Assembly: GCA_016801845.1 (NCBI GenBank)
Contig: CM028909.1
Span: 3,330,313-3,394,312 of the forward strand
Source of the DNA: Polydactylus sextarius
Lineage: Eukaryota > Chordata > Actinopteri > Polynemidae
Direction of reading: 5' to 3'
Length of the DNA stretch: 64,000 nt
Under the pieces are notes generated by a model. That model was not told where the DNA came from. It ran no database searches and saw only the letters and a program-made list of their open reading frames with translations. Every line of letters starts with the position of its first letter. The stretch's first letter is position 1. Shown piece after piece: positions 1 to 9,600 of this stretch. A program made the position numbers and the translations under genes.

Positions 1-655
1 TGTCCTTCGTGCCATTCGTCTTTGCCTTCCTGATAGTGTCCACTGCAGATTAACCAATTATCTATTTGCTGTCAAGAACAAGCAGGTCATCGCTCTCCTC
101 TTTGAATGTGTTGCCCAGTTCCTCCATTACAATGACACTGATGATCAGACAATAAGCAAACACACTTGTAATCAACAGTTCATTTATTTTTGACACACAC
201 ACCAAGGTCAGACATACAGTTAACAATGGCACAAATTAAATGCCTGGATTATAACAGATCTGAGTAGGAAGCAGTTATCATACAATGAATGTAAAAAGGC
301 AGTCAACAGTTACCAAGTGCTGCACTGATTTCACTGGAACTAATCATATGTTTTATGTCATATAGTGGGAGTTTTAGGATTCAGATTACATACAACCATT
401 TTGAGCAATAAATGACAATGATTTTCTGATGCAGTATTTTGCAAAACACTTGTCAGGATTTAGTCAATCCAAGAGGCCAAACTACAGATTTGTGTATTTA
501 TGTTTTTTGTCATATATGCATCTTTAATACAGTTGTTGTCAGTGACTTGCTGGCTGAGATCAGTTCTGTGCATGGCATCATTGCTATCATAATGTTTATC
601 CACTGATTCAAATTGAATTGGTTTGTATAAGTAATTTCTCCTTTTGGTTTATCAC

Positions 656-925
656 AATTTAAATGGTACATGGACTATATAGCACTTTTCTAGTCATATG
701 TTAACCACTCAAAGTGCTTTACACTAAACTACACTACTTATACTACAGTTTTTGCCATTCACACATTCACACAGTGCCTTTACATATACATTGTGCTTTT
801 TATGGTAGTAACATTCACACACATTCACATGCTGATGGTTCAGTCACTGGGGGCAATTTGGGGTTCGAGAGGAGATGGGGATCGAACCACCAAACTTCCA
901 ATTAGTGGATGATTTGTTCTTTACT
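656..925 (-). repeat. Teleost dispersed repeat, SINE-like
   Basis: The stretch opens with a 'tatatagcacttttctagtc' motif and 'actcaaagtgctttacac', continues through 'acattcacac' runs and ends with 'gggatcgaaccaccaaactt'. That order is typical of a very common fish repeat. The 'gatcgaacc' near the end reads as a tRNA B-box on the minus strand, so I give the element a minus orientation. It lies in the intron upstream of the lrrc38-like last exon. The class (SINE or LINE tail) is inferred from memory of fish repeats. Confidence 0.6.
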
Positions 926-1060
926 CACATGTTGTAAAAGTGTCAGTACATTATGAATACATTCTCTGTAGTCTTTACCCTTCCATAAACACCAAGCTTA
1001 TGCATATGGGCCTGATAGTTATGGAGCTATTCCTGAATAATATTGGGTTTATCTGTCTAG

Positions 1061-1400
1061 GTAAGTCTGTCACCTATAACATTAAAACCACCTGCCTAAA
1101 ATTTTGTGGGCAGAATGGGACTCTGATTATGTCAAAAAACCTATAGTACATTGAGTCCTGTTGGGTCTGGCCATGGAGCAATAGTAGCAGATCTTTTGGG
1201 TGCACTCCATTGTGAGTTTGGGCCTTGATGGACCTGTTTTGTTTGGACTTCGTCATGTTCTTTGAGCCAGTTTGTAACTTTGTTGGTGTGGCATGGCCAG
1301 GTGTCCTGCAGCCATTGCTGCATTTGGTGAATGAAAATGGCCGTGGACAATGGCCACATTCTGTCTACCATTTTTGCAAAGGAAAATCAAGATGAATACC
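1061..1400 (-). mobile_element. Degraded Tc1/mariner-like DNA element remnant
   Basis: The segment begins near 'acctataacattaaaaccac' and contains a spaced series of short matches to a DNA transposon that is abundant in fish: 'cctgcctaaaattttgtggg', 'agcagatcttttgggt' and 'gtcatgttctttgagcca'. No intact transposase frame is left. Strand and family are judged from remembered consensus, so the exact class is uncertain. The rest of 1-1597 is intron-like A+T-rich sequence in which I see no gene. Confidence 0.5.
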
Positions 1401-1597
1401 AGGCCCAAAAGTTTCCTAGAAGAATATTTAATTCAAAACAGACGATCAGTCTTAATAACATCACCTCAATCCCACTACTTGTGTTTTAACTTCAGTACCC
1501 ACTTGTCTTTGTAGATGAATTACGAGGCAGAACATTGATAAAGGCATGAAAGCTCAGTGTCTGTGCTTGGTTAACTTGTCATTTTCTCTCTTCCCAG

Positions 1598-1845
1598 GTA
1601 TGGAGGGGATAGAGTGCTCCCTACCTCTGGAAGGGCGTCGTGTTCCCCTCAGTTTACTCTCTGAAGACAGTTTCCGGGAATGCCGTGGTGCCCTCACCCT
1701 GACAGACTACCTTATTGTCATTTTCTCTGGCATCTCAGTCTCCGTGGCGGCCATCGTGGTCAGCTTTTTCCTCGCTTCCACAGTCCACTGCTTACAGCGC
1801 CTCAGCAAAGGCACCAAAGGAGATGAAGAGGAAGGGAATGACTGA
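1598..1845 (+). CDS. lrrc38: Last coding exon of an LRRC26/38/52/55-family protein, probably Lrrc38 (partial)
   Basis: The gene is partial: its signal peptide and leucine-rich repeats must lie on an exon left of the window. The 3' splice site is the pyrimidine-rich 'ctctcttcccag' ending at 1597, and the exon is entered in phase 1. It encodes 'CSLPLEGRRVPLSLL', the end of the cysteine-flanked LRR cap, then a single membrane helix (about 'YLIVIFSGISVSVAAIVVSF' plus 'FLAS'), then a short cytosolic tail 'LSKGTKGDEEEGND' before TGA at 1843. LRRC26, 38, 52 and 55 are two-exon type I membrane proteins that act as gamma subunits of the BK (KCNMA1) potassium channel and shift its voltage dependence; the helix and charged tail belong to that activity. 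I favour lrrc38 because the tail resembles LRRC38 and human LRRC38 also lies on 1p36 with VPS13D. Lrrc55 or lrrc52 remain possible. Confidence 0.7.
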
Positions 1846-2910
1846 TAAGAGAAAGGGGAGATGGATTACATATAATGCAAGTGTTTCATATAAAACTCTT
1901 GCCCAGGGGTCCTGCTGGTGTCCCTGCAGAGAAAGCAGCAAAGATCACATGTGGGGAAGGTGAAACACCTGAGTCACAGGGAAATGAAAAAAAAAACAAT
2001 GAGCAGTCATAAGAATCATAGACAACATCAGTTTGGTGTGAAACACTGTGAAGGAACTTCTAGGGTTGCATGCTGTATTAACTGTGAAAAAAGCATTGCA
2101 CAGCTAATATGCCATCCATTCATTTTCCTTACTGCTTATCCAGTTAAGGGTTACAGGGGTGGCTGGAGCCAATCCCTGCTGACTATAGGCAAGGGCTAGT
2201 TACAGCCTGGACAGGTTGCCAGTCTATCACAGGGCCAATTTATATAGACTGATACAACCACTCACACCTATGGGTAATTTAGAGTCATCAGATGACCTAA
2301 CCTGAATGTTTTCATGCTAACCCTGAACCTTTTGGTTGTGAGGCAACAATGATAACCAGTGCACCATTGTGCCACCTTTAAATATGCCATTCTTCATTAG
2401 GACTGAGACTGGTGCATGTACTTTAGATGAAGTGTAAGAAGCAATGGGACAATGCAGATCAAAACACCAGACAGAGGAAATACAAAAGGTGCAAACAGGA
2501 AGAGAAGAACAGTGTGAGCTGACCAGGAAAACATAAGGTCTGTTATTGTTGGCCTTGTGTTAAATGATCATAAGTTATTATTATGACATTTATAATGATA
2601 CTGCCTGTAGGAATCATGTGTCCAGGGTGAACAGGATTGCTTCACACAGACTCAAACCTAATAATAAAACCTACTAAGATGCAACGATTCATTTATTCAT
2701 TATGTCCATTATATGCACTTTAAACACATATGTTGGCACAGGGAGAATAGTAATATGTTGGTATGTTTGATGGGATTTTAAGTCAGTATGAGTGAATGAA
2801 ATGCAAGTTTTTATCTGTTTGTTGGTTTATTATTTGCCTGAGCCCAGCTCCTGAGTGCACCCAGAGTTCAATGTGTATTTTTGTACAATAACAATAAATA
2901 AATAAAAAAA
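1846..2910 (+). other. Probable 3' UTR and poly(A) region of the lrrc38-like gene
   Basis: No coding frame is supported after the TGA at 1843. Candidate AATAAA signals stand at 2663-2668 and in the run at 2891-2900, so transcription could end near 2690 or 2915. A dispersed repeat at 2110-2385 would be inside this UTR. The exact end is inferred only from the signals. Confidence 0.45.
2110..2385 (+). repeat. Degenerate teleost dispersed repeat ('ccattcattttccttactgc' type)
   Basis: The phrases 'ccatccattcattttcctta', 'ctgcttatccagttaaggg', 'ggctggagccaatccctgct', 'ggacaggttgccagtctatc' and 'taatttagagtcatcagatg' occur in the order found in one of the commonest fish repeats. A copy in the other orientation lies at 61880-62110. 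It has no coding capacity. Confidence 0.65.
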
Positions 2911-3579
2911 ATCTTATCTGATGTTTTCTTACATTCATTCATTTATTTATTCATTTTTACTCTACAATGTTAGATTGACTTAGTGCTAGGTAGAGAGAAT
3001 TTATATAATTGACTTGTGATCATCAACACATGGAGTAGAGTGTGTCAGAGGTATTTATATCACATTTATATCACTTTAAATGATCATTGTTTAAAACATC
3101 TCCAACCAAAAAGGAAAACTAAACAAAGTAATGTTTATTGGCATTTTAACTCTGACCTGTTTAAATGTAATCTATATTGTGACCATTTGACAAATGGTAG
3201 TCACATAAAATTTCAATTAATTTTAGGAAAACAAATAAGCCAAGAAATAAGAAACTAGGACCTTAAGAAGGCACAAAATACTGACGAATGCTGCAAGCTA
3301 CTGACTGAGCTACATCCATAAATTTTCATTGCAAATTGGATGAGCTGTATTTGAATAGGGACTGTGGAGCCTATGTAAGATCCAAGGTCAAACACTGCTC
3401 ACATCTGTCACTGTAGAAAAAATACGACCAGAAAAGAAATCTGTTAATGTAGTTATGATTAAACTTTCAGTGATCAGCATGAATTATGAGAACTTCCAAA
3501 GTGCTCTTAGTGCCTTTATGCATGATAGGAAATTTGAAATCAATTTATTCTAAACGTATATTTTTCATGAGTTTTTCAC

Positions 3580-3868
<289 letters not shown>

Positions 3869-3933
3869 TTAATTTTACTTTTGTTTGTGAGATTTAATGT
3901 TTTAAGTAAAGTTTAAAAAAAGACTTGTACATG

Positions 3934-4261
3934 CTGGTGTTCCAGGTTAACTGGTGTTTATGTTAATTGGTGCTATTGATGTTGCATCTGCAGATTCACA
4001 ATAAATTTTCCTGAACAACAAGCCAATATGTCCATAAAGAATGAGGATGACGACATAAAAAAAATGAAAATAGTAAGTAATTAATGAGCAATTAATGACC
4101 AAGTCAAAACCATGTCAACATCAACTACAGACATTCATAGTACGCTTGTCACAAAAACAGCCAGCCAAACAAATAAATAAACATATTAATAAATGATTAG
4201 AAGTGATAAAACTCAATGGCATAAACAAGCAATTATCTATTATGTCTGTAATCAAGCTATT

Positions 4262-4296
<35 letters not shown>

Positions 4297-4384
4297 TTTG
4301 TTTGTTTTTCAGTAAAATTACGAATCTGCGGATGCAACATTTAGAGCACCAGTTAACCTAAACACCAGTTAACTTAAAACACCG
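3934..4384. mobile_element. MITE-like element with about 60-bp terminal inverted repeats
   Basis: The left end (3934-3998) contains 'gttaactggtgttta', 'gttaattggtgc' and 'gttgcatctgcagattc'. The right end (4322-4384) is its reverse complement: 'gaatctgcggatgcaac', 'gcaccagttaacc', 'aaacaccagttaac'. Each arm carries two subterminal copies of a TTAACTGGTG unit. The 320-bp centre is A+T-rich with no reading frame and includes the poly(T) run at 4265-4295. It is a non-autonomous DNA transposon by structure; superfamily unknown. Confidence 0.75.
4265..4295. repeat. Poly(T) run
   Basis: About 31 consecutive T residues followed by 'gtttgtttgtttttc'. It lies inside the inverted-repeat element described at 3934-4384. 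Confidence 0.95.
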
Positions 4385-4599
4385 GAAGTACTTGTGTTAC
4401 ATGGGTTGTCCATTATTCCTAATCAATGGTTCTGAGTTAGATGCTAAAACTACGTTAAAAAACGCTTTATAATATCGATAAACACGACATAAAATTGTCA
4501 TACGTATAAAACTATAAAATACTACGTAGACCCTATGTATGTTTTTGTAAATATTGGTATAATATGTTTTGAATACCAAAATATCGGTTTGAACCCGAA

Positions 4600-4720
4600 C
4601 GCAACACGAGAGGAAGGGTTTGTTTGGTCACGTGACGTGACGTAGGTTAAGTTCAACGCTATTAGGAAGTGTGTTTATTTAGGATGGAGCGACACACAAG
4701 TCTTTAACTTTTGAACCGCG
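4600..4720 (+). promoter_or_regulatory. Probable vps13d promoter core with CLEAR/E-box and CRE half-sites
   Basis: The 10-bp palindrome GTCACGTGAC at 4627-4636 is the consensus CLEAR element bound by TFEB/TFE3/MITF (also an E-box for USF). It overlaps two tandem CRE half-sites, TGACGT at 4633-4638 and 4638-4643. The surrounding 4590-4900 stretch is richer in CpG than the flanks, as expected of a housekeeping start region. The splice donor of the inferred non-coding first exon is at 5169. Promoter identity is inferred from position and motifs; no TATA box is evident. Confidence 0.5.
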
Positions 4721-5168
4721 GGAATCGCTTCCTTTATTGTTGGATCATTTACTGTGTTTTGTATTAAAAACCAGAGCTCGAGTCGCGTTGCCTTTTTAAC
4801 CGGACGTTAATGTTTTCGACGTGAGTTAGCTACTCAACCGTCGCACGCTAGTTGAAGCTAAGTGGCTAGCTAACAAGGATCACAACCTTGCTCTGCCCGT
4901 CACCACAACCACGAGAGTTTTGTTAATGTCTGATTGTCTGTTGATGAGTGACATCTTATTTATTTGATTCGTCGTCATTTTTCACTTTAAACTTGTTTAG
5001 CTAATGTCTGTTAGTTAACAACAGTTGATGTTGTTGATGCTAACTGTCCCAGTAGCCTCGGTTCTGTCCTGAGTGGTTATGACATGACATGACCACCTTC
5101 TTGACAGAAACATGGACTCGACTAAACTGGGTCGATAGGTCGAAGAGGAGCTGCAGCTGATTAAAGTG
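4720..5168 (+). other. vps13d: Probable non-coding first exon (5' UTR) of vps13d
   Basis: A good donor, 'aaagtg|gtgagt', ends the exon at 5168. The matching acceptor 'tttgttgtcag' ends at 6591, 25 nt before the vps13d start codon. The 5' edge is not visible and 4720 is a guess. If transcribed, the leader carries several short upstream ORFs: ATG at about 4926 (13 codons), 5003 (4 codons), 5027 (14 codons) and 5111 (8 codons). Confidence 0.45.
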
Positions 5169-5397
5169 GTGAGTCCCCAACATTAACGTTAACATTGACC
5201 TCTTACAGCAGCTACAGTCAGGTGGTTTTATGATTAACATCTCTTACTTAACATGGGAGTCTTGAAGAGTCTGTCACTCTGCCAATGTCGGATTAGAGAA
5301 GGCAGTTTACTCTTGAATAAGCTATCGACTGTGATTAGACGCTGTCAGGTCTTTAACAAATTGTGTTACTAACTTAGACTGGAAATGATGTCACCTG

Positions 5398-6306
5398 CAG
5401 TGTTGTATAAAGTAGCTGAAGGTCCCACTAGAGTAGAAGTACAGACACTAGAGTAGAAGTACAGACACTAGAGTAGAAGTACAGACACTAGAGTAGAAGT
5501 ACAGACACTTGACTAAAAATGACTTTGGTAAAAGTTCAAATCATCACTAGAATGATCCTCAAGTAAAAGTCTTAAAGTATCTAGTATTTACTGTACTTTA
5601 CAGGTTGCTTGCACAGGTCTTGAAAGTCTTTAAAAAGTATGGAATTTTGACACACTGTTTTCCAGACCTTGAAAAGTCTGGAATTTTGTGTCTAAATAAA
5701 GTCTTAATAAAATTTGGGAAAAGGTTTCTCTCATACTCAGATTTTAGAGTATGCTCAAAGACACATGATCTTGTAAAGTAATAAATACATTAGGAAAAGC
5801 AGATGAAAAATGTTTTGAATAATTTCGCTCACGACGTCTTCTGACTCGTCTGCTGTTTGTGTTTTTGAGCAGACACAGTCACACGTATCTAGCCCAGTTC
5901 TGTCAGCATAAGTGGGACGTTGTATGCATCTCGACCCTAAATCCAACACAAAAGCATAATGTAAATTTTGTGCTAAAAACATCAACATTACCAGCACAAG
6001 AGAAGCAGCAGTGGTGATTCATCTCCAAAGCAAGAAACACTCAAGTCTGGCTGCTAGTTTTTTTTTGAAAAAGAGCAAGCACTTTGCTTTAGTATGATAA
6101 TTAATCTATAATTAAATGTATTTAAGTAATGAAAGTGAAAGTGCAAGTACATGTTAATAAAAACAGAAGAATATTATGAAGTTTATCCAGCACTTTAAAA
6201 CATGGAGCTACAACAATCTTCATAGAAGAACATTGAACATGTATCAGAGTAAAAGTGTCATTAAGGTAGAAAATGTAGTGAAGTAAAAGTGAAAGTTGTA
6301 GAATTT
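5398..6306 (+). mobile_element. Minisatellite-bearing dispersed element, copy A, with a nested insertion
   Basis: The copy starts 'cagtgttgtataaagtagct' and carries four 20-bp units 'actagagtagaagtacagac' (5424-5510). It then follows the family body ('gactttggtaaaagttca', 'gtatctagtatttactgtac') to about 5602. The body resumes at about 6093 with 'agtatgataattaatctata' and ends with 'agaaaatgtagtgaagtaaa'. The roughly 490 bp between do not occur in other copies here and look like a younger insertion. It lies in intron 1 of vps13d. Confidence 0.7.
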
Positions 6307-6616
6307 AAAAAAAAAAAAAAACTCAAGTTAAGTGCACATACTCTCAAACATACTGAATTACAGTAGTGAAGAATTATTACTTTGTTACCATAAAACACTG
6401 GTGTCACAGCAACTTTTGCTTAATTGTGGATGAATAAATAACTTTTATTTACTGCTGTTGTGTAACTTGTCTGTTTAAACAGATGAAAATCTCATGTATC
6501 TTATGTTTACTAGAAATTACCATGGCTACAACAATCGACCATCGTAGTGTTTTCTAATCATTAACCGTTTCTTCCTACTCTTTGTTGTCAGGTGTCATCA
6601 TCTCTGAACTGTCAGG

Positions 6617-9600
6617 ATGTTGGAGGGCCTTGTTGCCTGGGTGCTGAACACGTATCTGGGCAAATATGTCAGTAACCTGAACACAGATCAGCTCTCCATC
6701 GCCCTTCTGAAAGGTAATAACTCATGTTTCTTTATCTAATTATTTTACAAGCTTTGCTGCAGTGTTAAGTAGTCTGAAGTGATGATTTCTGCTCAAGGAT
6801 GAACTGATTAAAAGACCAAGGTCACAGGGACTTTACTCTCACACCCTCTCAATCTGTGTATACCAGGAATACCTAGAGGGGAATTTTATAATAAGTGGTT
6901 CAGAAATGTAAATACTAGATTTTTGTGGTCAAAGCTCAGGCTCATGTGCTTTATATGCTCATCCTCTTCAAGCACAACTAATCCTTTCAAATGAGTCTAT
7001 TTAAAGTACTCTAGCATAAAAACAACTGATGGTACCTCTTAACTGCAGAAATCTGGTTATCAGTAGAGTATTATTAAAAAGTAGTTATTAAAACTCTTAA
7101 AATAATTAGCAAGATTATCATTAATTGTAGAATGAGGGGTCGAGAACCAAACCAGAAGGACGGTCTGGATTTACGATCCGAACTGTCAATAGTTGATGAA
7201 TGATTAATTCAGTTAAAAATCAGTCTACAACAATATTACTACATGAAATGCACATTAACTACTGCAGAACAACAAACTGGCACATGTGTTTCAGGTGTAT
7301 TGTTGTGTCTGTGTGAGAAAGATGAGGGAAAGATGGCAGACAGGGTCATGTGGGTGTTGGCAGAGAATAGTGAAAGTGTTTATGAACAAGGTGCAGGCCT
7401 TGATTATGGAGCCAGCTGCTGTATTTCTGATCACATGACCAGATGTATCTATCTATGGTGGTGTGTGTAATTCTGCTCTGGTAGCTTTAGTGCACCCAGT
7501 GGCTGGAAGTTGGCTCATCTTCCTCTGAAGGCAAAAACATTGGCAGGATGGAGGAGAAGTTCAATTCATTCTTTCTTTTTCTCTGACAAAGTTTCTTGTC
7601 CTTTCTCCGGGCGGCTGCTCTGGCGTAGCCATCTCCTTTTGTATCCAGTGAAACAAAAATAAATAAAACAAAACCGCCTCTTTTTGCTCGTCCAGCGGGT
7701 TAGAGATCTGTGGCCTTGGTCTTGGAGTTTGGTCAGGCTTGAACAAGGAAAATGCTGTCTTTGTGTTAGTCAGCAGAGGAAGCAGAGCAGAGAGAAACAG
7801 TGTTGAATGGAGGGAAACAAACACAGAGCAGCGGGATGTTCAGCTTTATTAGCTGAACCACATCACGTCAGATACCTGCTCACCAGCTTTGACCAGTTAT
7901 TTTCCACTAAAACTAAACTACAACTCTAAAAGACTCAGAGTATCACAGCTGATCAACAACAACAACAACGTCTAGTTTGATTCGTTTTAGTAAAAACTAC
8001 AGATTGGTTTTAATTTAGAATCTGGAAGAGCCTCTGACGACACATATCTCACTAACACCGTTTGTGTTGGATGTTTTAAAGAAGCTCTTAATGAAGCCTG
8101 AGCTAATATTATCTGTGTTAATCAGAGCTGTTTCAAATAGCTGTTTTAAATAAACGAGTAGATAAAATAAATACAGACTTTCTGAACTTTGAACTTTGTG
8201 CGGTGAACTACTTTGCTGGTTCAGCTCTGGAATTAAAACAGAACCATAAATTACTTCAATATGTCCACTTTAATAAGAATCAGCACAGTGAGAAATGGTT
8301 TTTACTGGAACAACATTCAATGGTTTTTAAGTTGGAGCTATTATACTGAAACCAACACTGACCAACAAAACATGCATGTCATTAGAAAAAAAGTGGCATA
8401 TTATCATTAAATCACAGAAAAAATATAATATCAGTTAATATATTATATATTCTGAGTTGCCAGATCCACAGGAACACTATGTAATCTGATACTAGACCAA
8501 TATAATAAAACCTCCTCTGTGAAGGTTGTAAACCATCTTGGGGATGTGTTGTTTCAGCTGTAAAATCAGTATGTTTGGAACTAGAACTGTGTTACATTAA
8601 ACACAGAGGCGGTTGATTGTGAGACGCTTGTTGTGGTCGTTATCCTGAAATAACAGTAACAGAAAATAACTACACACCAACAATTACAATGAACAAAAAA
8701 CATCAATGGCTGATACCAGGAGAAACAAAACAATGTGTCACGTGATCCTCTAGTGACATCTACTGACCAAACTAGGTACTACCCAACATCCGAGGAGCAA
8801 CTGAAATAAGAAAATGAGGATATTGTGTATCTTATTTACCTTGTTTAACTTATTTACCTTATGTAAATATTGTCTCTGTCACTGAGGTGAACACAGAAAC
8901 ATCAGAACTTGTTATACAAATAGGATGGACAAGATAATAGAAGTACATGATGGTATAAGTATAACATAATAAAGTCCAACAGAATCATTTAAAGTGACCA
9001 AACAGTTAATTCAACACTTTGATAAAACAAGATAAAAAAATCTGAATACTGGAACCAAGTGAGTGTTTATTACAGGCTGTTGAAGTTAACATCATTCATT
9101 TTTACCTGGTTAACAACTCAGTTTACATTATTATAGGACGACACTAAAACCAGTGGTGTGGTTCATGACGACAGTTCAGACTCTGTAGCAAATAGAAAGT
9201 AGATTAATTATTGATATTAAAGACGCTGTTTGTCTGTTTCTTGTCATTTGTCAGGTGCGGTGGAGCTGGAAAACCTCCCGCTGAGGAAAGATGCACTTCA
9301 AGAATTTGATCTGCCGTTTGAAGTCAAAGCAGGTGAGACTGACACAAAGATTAAACATCATTTAGAAAACAAACTAAGTGAAGAGTAATCAAGGCAGCGG
9401 TGTTGCACATTTACGTATGATGGTGGATTTACAGGACTTTGCTCTTGTCGCCAGCCGCTCGTCACAGAGCTGAAACTCTATCGCTGTCTAAGATCAGAGT
9501 CTGTGGTCTGTTCATCATCATCTGCTATTTTGTTCCTCTGGGCACTGAGCTTGAATGACCTAAAAACCTGACACCTTAACTGAACATAAAGTTTAGGACT

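Noticed and set aside
1598..1845. A complete small membrane protein gene starting at the ATG at 1546
   Set aside because: A strong acceptor ends at 1597, and the product is only the C-terminal part of an LRR family protein, so this is a last exon.
4381..4390. ETS/GABP site ACCGGAAGTA as a promoter element of vps13d
   Set aside because: It spans the right end of an inverted-repeat element and is far from the inferred start, so I do not list it as a promoter site.
5103..6650. A frame starting 'MDSTKLGR' and running on from the first exon as a possible upstream coding exon
   Set aside because: It meets TAG after eight codons, and the spliced continuation past that stop ends soon after the true vps13d start.
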